This document shows positions 56,782-64,000 of a stretch of 64,000 nucleotides of DNA, one piece after another. Below the pieces are notes generated by a model that was not told the DNA's origin, searched no databases, and saw only the letters and a program-made list of their open reading frames with translations. This DNA is from Paraglaciecola algarum (lineage in GTDB: Bacteria > Pseudomonadota > Gammaproteobacteria > Enterobacterales > Alteromonadaceae), in contig NZ_JAKGAS010000009.1 in NCBI RefSeq assembly GCF_021532655.1, positions 62,001-126,000 on the forward strand. Reading direction: 5' to 3'. The translations under genes and the position numbers were made by a program. Positions within the stretch are counted from its first letter, which is position 1; each line of letters starts with the position of its first letter.

Positions 56782-58026
56782 ATGGCAAATAATCAACAAA
56801 ACTGCATTGTGATCGGCGCTAGTCATGCTGGGGTTAACCTAGCATTTGCATTACGCAAAGAAGGCTGGGAAGGAGCAATCACATTATTTGATACCGACCC
56901 GACTTTGCCATATCACCGCCCTCCCTTGTCTAAAGCTTATTTAACCAGTGATGACAGAATTGAAAAAAACCTATTAAAATCAGCTGACAGTTACCAAAAA
57001 CAAGACATTGATTTAAATTTGGGTGTTTCAGTAAGCACTATCAGCAGTACTGATAACACCATTACCACTAGCGACGGGAATACTCACCACTACACCAAAT
57101 TAGTGATAGCAACCGGTGCACGTCCATTTATTCCGCCTATCCCAGGATTAAAAACCGCTACCAATTTGTATCCATTGCGCACTGCCGCAGATGTCACCAA
57201 TATAAAAACCGCCTTGCATGCTAGTGACACTAAACGTGTAGTCATTATTGGTGGTGGATATATAGGCTTAGAAACAGCCGCATCTATGAAAAAACTCGGA
57301 GCAACCGTCACTGTGCTGGAAAGAGAAGAACGCATTTTAGCTCGGGTAACAGCACCTGTGATGTCAGAATTTTTTCAAAAACTCCATGCAGAAAATGGCG
57401 TCGAGGTATTAACTCAAAAAGACGTGTCCAATATCACCAGTGATGGCGCGCAAAATATTGTGCATTGTGCAGATGGTAGCCAATACCCAGCGGATGTAAT
57501 AGTTGTGGGTGTAGGTATTCGGGTTAACACTGAACTTGCTGATGCCGCAGGGATCAAGCTTGAAAATGGTATACCCGTTGACGAAGCAGCTCGTACAAGT
57601 GATAAAGACATATACGCGATTGGTGATTGTAGTTTCCACTTCAATCCTCACTACGGTCGTAATATTCGTTTAGAATCAGTACAAAACGCAGTGGATCAAG
57701 CCAAAATTGCCGCCGCGTCTATCTGCGAAAAAGATGTCAGCTACGACACCCTCCCCTGGTTTTGGTCAGATCAATACGACGTAAAATTACAAATGGTCGG
57801 CTTGTCTCAAGGCTACAATAAAATACTAGTTCGACAAGAGCCTGACGAAGGTCACAAATTTTCCGTTTGGTACTTTAAAGACAATACTTTATTAGCCGTA
57901 GACGCTGTAAATAATGCTAAAGCCTATGTAGTGGGAACCAAGTTTATTAAAGGCGGCGACCCGATAGATCAAACTAAGCTAGTTGATCCTAACGTAGAAT
58001 TTAAACCCGCAAACTTAATTATTTAG
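56782..58026 (+). CDS. FAD-dependent NAD(P)H-ferredoxin reductase
   Basis: Flavoprotein of 414 residues in the putidaredoxin/rhodocoxin reductase family. It has the FAD dinucleotide fold (VIGASHAGVNLAFALR), the family block YHRPPLSKAYL, the NAD fold VVIIGGGYIGLETAA and the second FAD motif DIYAIGDCSFH. It supplies electrons to the ferredoxin and so to the P450. It closes the five-gene operon and is followed by a strong terminator facing the GH86 gene. Confidence 0.94.
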   Translation: MANNQQNCIVIGASHAGVNLAFALRKEGWEGAITLFDTDPTLPYHRPPLSKAYLTSDDRIEKNLLKSADSYQKQDIDLNLGVSVSTISSTDNTITTSDGNTHHYTKLVIATGARPFIPPIPGLKTATNLYPLRTAADVTNIKTALHASDTKRVVIIGGGYIGLETAASMKKLGATVTVLEREERILARVTAPVMSEFFQKLHAENGVEVLTQKDVSNITSDGAQNIVHCADGSQYPADVIVVGVGIRVNTELADAAGIKLENGIPVDEAARTSDKDIYAIGDCSFHFNPHYGRNIRLESVQNAVDQAKIAAASICEKDVSYDTLPWFWSDQYDVKLQMVGLSQGYNKILVRQEPDEGHKFSVWYFKDNTLLAVDAVNNAKAYVVGTKFIKGGDPIDQTKLVDPNVEFKPANLII

Positions 58027-58059
58027 CTACAAACTCAAATACTTTATACCTTAAATAAC

Positions 58060-58097
58060 AAAAGGCCCGTTTCTTTTCATTAAGAAACGGGCCTTTT
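58060..58097. terminator. Bidirectional terminator
   Basis: AAAAGGCCCGTTTCTT / AAGAAACGGGCCTTTT, a perfect 16-bp stem with a 6-nt loop and A/T runs on both sides. It serves both the P450 operon and the convergent GH86 gene. Confidence 0.93.
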
Positions 58098-58124
58098 AAT
58101 ATGTTTGACTAATTAAATCTGACT

Positions 58125-60326
58125 CTAGCGAGTGCGGTTTAAATCCTTTGAACTATTAAAGACCTGCAATGAAGCCGAGGCCACATGGCCACCGGCATCG
58201 CTAAATTGTACTTTAATTTCGTTGTCTTCTTGCAAATCACTCAGGGCTACTGGAATTTCAAGCGTACCAAAGAAATTATCTCTGCCTGGATTTACTTTTC
58301 CGGTTTCTTGATCATACCCTCTGAAATCTTCAGGTACAGATACTTGTGTGCCGTTTACGGTAACAGTAGGCAACAAAGACTTGCCATGATCTCGGCCTAC
58401 AGCTAAACGTAAAACCGCTTCGCCGTTTGTACCTATATTCACACCGTTTATTTGGTAACTGATATCCGAATTCGCCATAATTTCATGCTTATAATCAGTG
58501 GCATAATATTTAGTTTCTTCGTTGGTTTGATCAATAGTAAAATCAGTATTGTACGTCACCTTGATCACCATAGTACCTTCGCCATCTATGGTCACAGTAT
58601 CAGGTAAGCTAGATGAATCAGTTTCCTCAATAGATGAAGCTTCTACCGAATCATCAGTAGTACGTAAATGTTTGATATTCACTGCGCTGATATTCGCAGT
58701 ATCAATACCCATAGCATTGAGATTCACTTCAGCATCATCAAACTCTAAATTGTTCAGAATGATATAAGCGTCATCACCATCTACGTATGCATCAACCAAA
58801 ATATCTAAATCAGATGACCAAGTGTCAATACGAGTTCCGTTTACTTCAGACCAGAGGTTATAGAATAAAACTAAATCAGAATAAACCCACGAAGTCTCAG
58901 TATCGACACCTGTGCGTTCAAATTCTTGCACCATTAAGCGGGGACCATAAGGCACGTCTGTGCGCCCCCACTCTGCTTTAACCACAATAAAAGGAATAGT
59001 TTTAGCAATCACGTCTGGGCGTTCCATAAAGCTCATTAACAATGAGTTGGTTGCGCGCAGTACGTAAGTATCTTTTCTTGGGCTCCAACCTTGGTTTCTC
59101 ACACAATGACTTGCCGCACCGTATTCAGAAATCACATAGGGCTTCATTTCGCCAATGGCAATCCTGCTGTAGTGCTCCATCATATCCATAGTCGCTTCAA
59201 CATTGCTGCCTTTGCGGTATTTTTCAGTATTACTTAAACATGGAAAGTCATATAAATGGATAGCGTAGAAATCCATGCTATCACCAGCAATATCAATAAA
59301 CTGCTTGTCTCTGTCATACCAACGTTGAAAATTATCTTTATCAAAATCAGGGAATGCAACTGTGTAACCACCTACTTGAACATCATCATTTTCAGCAATT
59401 TTACGAATTTCAGCCTTAGTGGTGTTATGAAATTTAAATACAGTTTCAGGCGTAACATAGTCAGGCTCGCTTGGCTGGCGCACTGTGGTTAAGTCATACA
59501 AAGGTTCATTCATAATTTCGAAGTACTTCGGTTTAGGTGCCCAAGACTCGTTTTCATTATTTTTAAAGAACTTAGATAAATACTGGCCCATGTAATGGCC
59601 AGTTGCTGTACCTAAAGGTTCGTCGTCGGTATCAGCTTGTGAAAACGCCCAAGCATCACCACTTGGAAAAGGATTAATTACTGTACCTTCAGGCCAATAC
59701 GGATGCTGTTGCGCCCCTTCTATCATGTCAAGTGAGCGCGCTTGAATTTCAGGTAGGCGGGCATCAGCATTCTTTTTGGCATCACTATTAGCATAAGTCC
59801 AACGGAAGTTGCCGCCAATAGTGGTAGCTGACGTTTCGTCAACAAAGCCTGGTTTAGCTTGGTCTTGACTGACATTTCTTAAGGCCCAGCCTATAGAGCC
59901 AGTAGAACGACCAAAATACACGTCATTGTCAGTCATAAAGTTAACCATTAAATTTGGATCTTCATTGGCAGCATTTCTACTATGACTGTCATTTTCCCCC
60001 CAATCATTTTCGCTAGCACTGGAGTGAATGGTTATAAACTTTTGACGATCGAAGGTTTCAATCCCCCCCACGCTATGTTTAATGTCAAAATTAATATCAA
60101 CTTGCTTACCTGTTGGAGCAGGATCTGGCATGGGATCAGGTGTTGGGTCCGGAGTAGGATCTGGTGTTGGATCTGGAGTAGGGTCCGGTATTGGATCAGG
60201 TGTAGGTGTAGGCGTGGGAGTTGGTGTAGGACTACTACCGCCTCCCCCTCCACAAGCACTGATAATTAAACTAAAACTAGCCGCCATTACGACAGACAGT
60301 ACTGATTTTTTGCTTGGAATGTTCAT
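58125..60326 (-). CDS. GH86 beta-agarase/porphyranase lipoprotein
   Basis: Exported lipoprotein of 733 residues: signal ending LIISAC, a poly-Gly start, a Thr-Pro/Asp-Pro linker (about 30-70), then the GH86 (beta/alpha)8 barrel (about 75-500) and two beta-sandwich domains. GH86 marks are SVGGIETFDRQKFITIHSS at the domain start, the acid/base Glu in YFEIMNEP and the nucleophile Glu in VISEYGAA. The family splits agarose or porphyran in an endo manner. Its position facing the P450 demethylase operon supports porphyran, whose 6-O-methyl-galactose needs demethylation. Agarase activity cannot be excluded by eye. Confidence 0.87.
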   Translation of the reverse strand: MNIPSKKSVLSVVMAASFSLIISACGGGGGSSPTPTPTPTPTPDPIPDPTPDPTPDPTPDPTPDPMPDPAPTGKQVDINFDIKHSVGGIETFDRQKFITIHSSASENDWGENDSHSRNAANEDPNLMVNFMTDNDVYFGRSTGSIGWALRNVSQDQAKPGFVDETSATTIGGNFRWTYANSDAKKNADARLPEIQARSLDMIEGAQQHPYWPEGTVINPFPSGDAWAFSQADTDDEPLGTATGHYMGQYLSKFFKNNENESWAPKPKYFEIMNEPLYDLTTVRQPSEPDYVTPETVFKFHNTTKAEIRKIAENDDVQVGGYTVAFPDFDKDNFQRWYDRDKQFIDIAGDSMDFYAIHLYDFPCLSNTEKYRKGSNVEATMDMMEHYSRIAIGEMKPYVISEYGAASHCVRNQGWSPRKDTYVLRATNSLLMSFMERPDVIAKTIPFIVVKAEWGRTDVPYGPRLMVQEFERTGVDTETSWVYSDLVLFYNLWSEVNGTRIDTWSSDLDILVDAYVDGDDAYIILNNLEFDDAEVNLNAMGIDTANISAVNIKHLRTTDDSVEASSIEETDSSSLPDTVTIDGEGTMVIKVTYNTDFTIDQTNEETKYYATDYKHEIMANSDISYQINGVNIGTNGEAVLRLAVGRDHGKSLLPTVTVNGTQVSVPEDFRGYDQETGKVNPGRDNFFGTLEIPVALSDLQEDNEIKVQFSDAGGHVASASLQVFNSSKDLNRTR
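60121..60230 (-). repeat. Short tandem repeat encoding the TP/DP linker of GH86
   Basis: Runs of 6- and 12-nt units (GGATCTGGAGTA-like) encode the Thr-Pro and Asp-Pro linker behind the lipobox of the GH86 protein. Unit number is likely to vary between strains by slippage. Confidence 0.85.
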
Positions 60327-60693
60327 TAATTAACCTTTTTCTGACTCAACAAACACAGTGTTTCCCTTCTCGTATTTAGCCGACACTTTAATTCAATGGG
60401 CAATACCAATATAACTAACAAAATATTGCCCTTTTGTTCACATACACGTGCTTCAAATGACAGCATTGTTAACAAAATAATATATACAATTAATCAAATG
60501 AAGTAAATTACTTAAACTAAGCAATTGAATTAATGAATAATTTAACTTTCTCACTAGCAAATCTTTATTCAGTTAAAAGTAAAACGAACCTCTTATAACA
60601 ATTAGATACTGACAATTTGACTGATATAAAAAAACCCTGAAAGTACATACTTTCAGGGTTATTTATTACTCAAGTTTGCAAACCATTTGAAAA
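60327..60693. other. AT-rich intergenic region before GH86
   Basis: A 367-bp gap between two minus-strand genes. It holds the terminator of the ThuA-like gene (60633-60660) and, presumably, the promoter of the GH86 gene in 60340-60600. No palindromic operator of the pectin or sucrose type and no small ORF with a ribosome site is seen. Confidence 0.6.
60633..60660 (-). terminator. Terminator after the ThuA-like gene
   Basis: AACCCTGAAAGTA / TACTTTCAGGGTT with a CA centre form a 13-bp inverted repeat; the minus strand continues in a run of T. It ends the ThuA-like transcript before GH86. Confidence 0.88.
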
Positions 60694-61464
60694 TTATTTT
60701 TTCATTCCTTTACCCGTAGCAGCCCAATAAATTCCGCCATAAATATGCTCTTGAAAAGCTTTATTACTATAGGTAGCAGGCATATGACCTAAAGCAGTGT
60801 AAAACGAACGCCCGCCTTCAATATCTTGATACCAAGCAACTGGATGAAAATCACCGTTACCTTTACCTATTTTTTCTCCCCACTGTACATTTGGATCGTA
60901 AGTGGATTCATCCACAGACAAAATATATTTTAAATTTGGGCTTAATTCTTCGCCAAACTCATACCACTCTTCTGTCCATAGCCCTGTTTCAGGGAAATAT
61001 TCAAGACCCGGAAATTTGTTGTCAATTACTGACATTCTGGCGGTTTGAATTTCAGGGTGAATATGGAAGCGCCTTCCTACTAATTTGCCAAACCAAGGCC
61101 AGCCGTACTCAGTGTCACTGGCACTATGAATACCTACAAAGCCATTACCAGCTTGAATATATCCTTTTAGGGCAGCTTGTTGTTTGTCATTTAAAATATC
61201 CCCTGTGGTTTGTAGAAATATGACAGCTTGATATTGCTTTAAGTTTTTAGCATTAAATTGATTAGCGTCTTCGTGCCAAACTACTTCAAAATGATGGTTT
61301 TGAGCAATTAACTTAATAGTATCTACACCTTCGTTCACTGACTTATGATGCCAAGCAGCAGACTTAGTAAACAACAACACTTTAAACTGTTCTGCATAAC
61401 TGTATGCACTGAATAAACAGGCTAATAAAACCAAGCAGTGAATTCTAATAAATATTTTCAACAT
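60694..61464 (-). CDS. ThuA-like protein (class I glutamine-amidotransferase fold), exported
   Basis: Protein of 256 residues with a signal peptide (ends SAYSYA). The rest is a ThuA domain: VLLFTKSAAWHHKSVNEGVDTI, YQAVIFLQTTGDILNDKQQ, GNGFVGIHSASDTEYGWPWF and RSFYTALGHMPATY. ThuA proteins occur in many sugar loci and in 3-keto-glycoside pathways, but their reaction is poorly defined. The start at 61464 is preferred because GGGGA precedes it; the ATG 12 bp upstream lies on that ribosome site. A terminator sits only 17 nt upstream, after the SSS transporter gene. Confidence 0.87.
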   Translation of the reverse strand: MLKIFIRIHCLVLLACLFSAYSYAEQFKVLLFTKSAAWHHKSVNEGVDTIKLIAQNHHFEVVWHEDANQFNAKNLKQYQAVIFLQTTGDILNDKQQAALKGYIQAGNGFVGIHSASDTEYGWPWFGKLVGRRFHIHPEIQTARMSVIDNKFPGLEYFPETGLWTEEWYEFGEELSPNLKYILSVDESTYDPNVQWGEKIGKGNGDFHPVAWYQDIEGGRSFYTALGHMPATYSNKAFQEHIYGGIYWAATGKGMKK

Positions 61465-61481
61465 AATGATCCCCATAAAAA

Positions 61482-61506
61482 AGGGTTAACATATTGTTAA
61501 CCCTTA
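61482..61506 (-). terminator. Terminator between the SSS transporter and ThuA genes
   Basis: AAGGGTTAAC / GTTAACCCTT, a perfect 10-bp stem with a 5-nt loop, followed on the minus strand by a T-run. The T-run directly abuts the ribosome site of the ThuA-like gene. Confidence 0.88.
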
Positions 61507-61615
61507 TCAAATTCAAGTTAATTCGTATATTCAATATACGTTTTGCACTTGTGTTTTTTAGTTTGTGCCCTTTATTTATGTAAAGGGAAGCAAGCCAATT
61601 AATAAGCGTTAAGGC

Positions 61616-63226
61616 TTACTTTGAAAAACCTATATAAATCGCCACTACAGCAATAACAAGAATAATGCTGGCTACTTTAGTGCCTTTCCAAGGCGTCATG
61701 TCGATTGGGGTATTGGTGGTAATTTCCCACGCTTCAGCCCGCGGTGCGACTTTAGCGCCAATAAACATAATTAACATTAAAGCAGCAAAAACAATCCCCA
61801 TAGTGTGGAAGTTACTAATGCCTGTCAAATCAGAGGTATTTGCTCCACCGTTTAACGCTGGGTACACAATTAATAGACCAATCATCACCACCAAGCCACT
61901 AACCATAGAGTAAAACGCGGCAGCCGAAGGTACACGCTTATTTACCATGCCCATTACCACTACAGAAAAGATTGGGATGGCATAAATACCATTCATGGTT
62001 TGCAAGTAGCTAAAGATACTCGATGTTTTAGATAGCAACGGTGCGCCAAACATAGCAGCAATGGCGATGATGGTAACAAACAACTTGGCGGTTTTAACGG
62101 TTTTTTCATCACTGGCGGTTGGATTGATAACGTGTTTGTATAAGCCAATTGAGAACAAAGCTGAGGTTGAGTTAAGCGCTGCATTAAATGAGCTTAAAAT
62201 AGCACCCACCATCACAGCGGCAAAGAAACCTGTTAACTGGGCTGGTAGCACATCAGCCACTAACTTACCGTAAGCGTCGTCGTTACTTACGCCTTGACCA
62301 AAATATAAGTGATAGGCAACTAACCCTGGCAAAACTAAGTAAATTGGACCAAGTAATTTTAATGCACCGGTCAATAACACACCTTTTTGACCTTCAGCTA
62401 GACTACTTGCGCCAAATGTACGCTGGATGATTTGCTGATTAGTACACCAGTAAAATAAGTTAAGCAAAGCGACACCAGTAAAGATGGTTGAAAATGGTAC
62501 TTCAGAATCCAAACCTTCAGCCCCTGTTGAATCCATACGCTCTGGGTGTACCGTATTCAGCGTGTCCCAACCAGCCAAGATACCGCCATCTCCACCCAAT
62601 ACATACAGGGCGAATGCGGCAATCATGAATCCACCAATTAACAAACCAATGCCATTGATAGTATCAAGCACAGCTAAGGTTCTGAGGCCACCGAATCTAG
62701 AGTACATCATACCTGCTAGGCCTATACCGATACAGGTTATAGTTAACAGAGTAAACTCACTTTCTATGCCAGTTAACGTATGTAAATCCATCATGTTAAT
62801 CAAGCCCTTAGCACCACTATACAAAACAATAGGAATTAACAAGAGCGCGTATGCGGCAAGAAAGATTGAATTAGCTAAAGTTTGGGTACGGCCATCGAAA
62901 CGTTGCTCTAGGAATTGAGGAACAGTAGTGATACCAGAACGTAAAAATTTAGGTAAAAAGTATGCGGCCATTAACACTAAAGCAAGTACCGCTATCACTT
63001 CCCAAGCCATAACTGCCAAGCCATTTTTATAGGCTGAGCCATTCAGCCCCACCATTTGTTCGGTGGATAAGTTGGTTAGAAGGAGGGAGCCTGCAATAAT
63101 AGGAAAGGTTAAACTTCTACCACCTAAAAAGAAGCCTTCACTACTTTTATTTTCGTAGTTACGCGTTAGAAACCAGGTAAGCCCAGCGGCAAAAAGTGTA
63201 AAAAGTAAAAAAGATACAATCGTCAT
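61616..63226 (-). CDS. SSS-family sodium/sugar symporter
   Basis: Inner-membrane sodium:solute symporter of 536 residues (SLC5 type) with about 14 hydrophobic segments. Family marks are FFLGGRSLTFPIIAGSLLLTNLSTEQMVGL in pieces near the N-terminus, SRFGGLRTLAVLDTINGIGL and GAILSSFNAALNSTSALF. Members near agar and alginate genes carry monosaccharides or uronates. Being upstream of ThuA and GH86, it may import galactose-type sugars released from algal galactan. Substrate inferred only from position. Confidence 0.9.
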   Translation of the reverse strand: MTIVSFLLFTLFAAGLTWFLTRNYENKSSEGFFLGGRSLTFPIIAGSLLLTNLSTEQMVGLNGSAYKNGLAVMAWEVIAVLALVLMAAYFLPKFLRSGITTVPQFLEQRFDGRTQTLANSIFLAAYALLLIPIVLYSGAKGLINMMDLHTLTGIESEFTLLTITCIGIGLAGMMYSRFGGLRTLAVLDTINGIGLLIGGFMIAAFALYVLGGDGGILAGWDTLNTVHPERMDSTGAEGLDSEVPFSTIFTGVALLNLFYWCTNQQIIQRTFGASSLAEGQKGVLLTGALKLLGPIYLVLPGLVAYHLYFGQGVSNDDAYGKLVADVLPAQLTGFFAAVMVGAILSSFNAALNSTSALFSIGLYKHVINPTASDEKTVKTAKLFVTIIAIAAMFGAPLLSKTSSIFSYLQTMNGIYAIPIFSVVVMGMVNKRVPSAAAFYSMVSGLVVMIGLLIVYPALNGGANTSDLTGISNFHTMGIVFAALMLIMFIGAKVAPRAEAWEITTNTPIDMTPWKGTKVASIILVIAVVAIYIGFSK

Positions 63227-63417
63227 AAGGTATGCACTATTTAATTAGTTAAAATCTAAGTTAATAGATTGAAATGGTTAGGTAAAGATTAAGGTTCAAC
63301 ATATTAACATCTCAAATATGAAAAACAACTAATCATAAGTGAAATACCAAAGATCGTTTGGATTGCACAATGATAAACAGCGAGTTCTGATTGTATCCTA
63401 GATAAATCAACGGAGGG

Positions 63418-64000
63418 TTAACGAACAATTGCCACAGACTTAATCATTGCCCACACTGTATCACCTTGCTGAATACCCAGCTCACTCAAAGATTTAGACG
63501 TTAAACTGGCGACAATCTGACTAGCTCCTATATACAATACTAGTAGAGATGTGCCGAGTTTGTGTTCATTCGAAACTTGACCAACCTTTACTTGAAGTAT
63601 ATTCAACACACTGGTTTGTTCCGGTGCAACTAAGCTTATACTTACGTCACTAGCAAGAATTTGAACTCTTACCTTTTTGTTCTGAATATTATTGAGTTTA
63701 GGTAACCAAAGCAATCCACCATCGAACCCGACTTGAGTTAAGTTCCACTTTTCATCTAATTGAACAAATTCGCACTCTAAAACCGTACTTAAATCCTGGT
63801 TTAAACTAAGCGGTGTATCTATATTGCCAAATAATTCAGTTAAATTTCCTTGGGCGACCACTTTACCTGCTTGTAAAATCACCCCGTAATCCGCTAGACG
63901 GATCATTTCTTCAATAGAATGAGTAACATAAATTATAGGGATCTTAAATTCGCTGTGTAAACCTTCTAAATAGGGCAAAATCTGCTGTTTACGAGCATTA
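63418..64000 (-). CDS. modC: Molybdate ABC transporter ATPase ModC (5' end beyond window)
   Basis: The C-terminal 194 residues are visible; the frame stays open to the right edge. NARKQQILPYLEGLHSEF and IPIIYVTHSIEEMIRLAD are the end of the ABC ATPase domain (H-loop His in YVTHS). Residues after about 120 of the visible part form the ModC-type TOBE (mop) domain: VKVGQVSNEHKLGTSLLVLYIG and QIVASLTSKSLSELGIQQGDTVWAMIKSVAIVR in pieces. It drives molybdate import. It appears unrelated to glycan use and probably marks the end of the island. Confidence 0.88.
   Translation of the reverse strand, partial: NARKQQILPYLEGLHSEFKIPIIYVTHSIEEMIRLADYGVILQAGKVVAQGNLTELFGNIDTPLSLNQDLSTVLECEFVQLDEKWNLTQVGFDGGLLWLPKLNNIQNKKVRVQILASDVSISLVAPEQTSVLNILQVKVGQVSNEHKLGTSLLVLYIGASQIVASLTSKSLSELGIQQGDTVWAMIKSVAIVR

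Noticed and set aside
60121..60230. Tandem short repeats as a CRISPR-like or regulatory array; opposite-strand frames rich in Gly-Val
   Set aside because: The units are in frame with and encode the TP/DP linker of the GH86 lipoprotein; no spacers, and the opposite frames are mirror artefacts.

Overview
The window looks like a chromosomal glycan-utilisation island of a marine gammaproteobacterium of the Alteromonadales type (Paraglaciecola/Alteromonas-like). The reasons are the low-GC Gram-negative style, four large TonB-dependent receptors (TBDRs), secreted lipoprotein carbohydrate-active enzymes, LacI-type operators, TBDR-linked tryptophan-halogenase homologues and a GH86 agarase/porphyranase. 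This placement is inference from gene content; no rRNA or other phylogenetic marker is present.

Layout. (1) 1-22933, pectin: DUF4861-GH105 (cut by the left edge), uxaC and a GH28 polygalacturonase form one minus-strand operon. Next come a TBDR, a GH43, a giant 2395-residue pectin methylesterase-pectate lyase (CE8-PL1) with five copies of an unnamed repeat domain, a second TBDR, a PL1 lyase and a Sde0182-like nucleoside-hydrolase-fold protein. Palindromes with an ACCGGT core (TGCCACCGGTGGCA / TGCTACCGGTAGCA) stand in front of these units. (2) 23033-30710, sucrose: TBDR, MFS carrier, fructokinase, sucrose phosphorylase and a LacI regulator. CTTAAACGTTTAAG-type boxes precede the three transcription units. 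(3) 31414-37636: a TBDR followed by two tandem flavin-dependent halogenase homologues, preceded by a perfect ACCGGT box and two weaker relatives. (4) 37768-43482, glucuronoarabinoxylan: GH67 alpha-glucuronidase, sialate-O-acetylesterase-like esterase and GH51 arabinofuranosidase, divergent from mannonate dehydratase (43740). (5) 45006-51167: a tight operon uxuB - gntK - LarA homologue - larC - larE - larB. (6) 51355-58026: DUF1080 lipoprotein, AraC regulator, then alcohol dehydrogenase - esterase - cytochrome P450 - [2Fe-2S] ferredoxin - ferredoxin reductase, an oxidative sugar O-demethylation and formaldehyde-disposal set. It converges on a GH86 enzyme (58125-60326). (7) Right end: ThuA-like protein, SSS sodium/solute symporter and the 3' part of modC.

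How the parts fit. Extracellular lyases, hydrolases and esterases cut pectin, xylan and red-algal galactan; TBDRs import the pieces. Glucuronate would go through UxaC (fructuronate) and UxuB (mannonate). From D-mannonate the window offers two fates: dehydration to 2-keto-3-deoxygluconate by ManD, or C2-epimerisation to D-gluconate by a nickel-pincer (LarA-family) enzyme followed by GntK phosphorylation to 6-phosphogluconate. The second route, encoded together with its own cofactor-maturation genes larB/C/E, is the most interesting candidate for an undescribed system here. The P450 set next to it could act on 6-O-methyl-galactose (porphyran, from the GH86 side) or, more speculatively, on 4-O-methyl-glucuronate (from the GH67 side).
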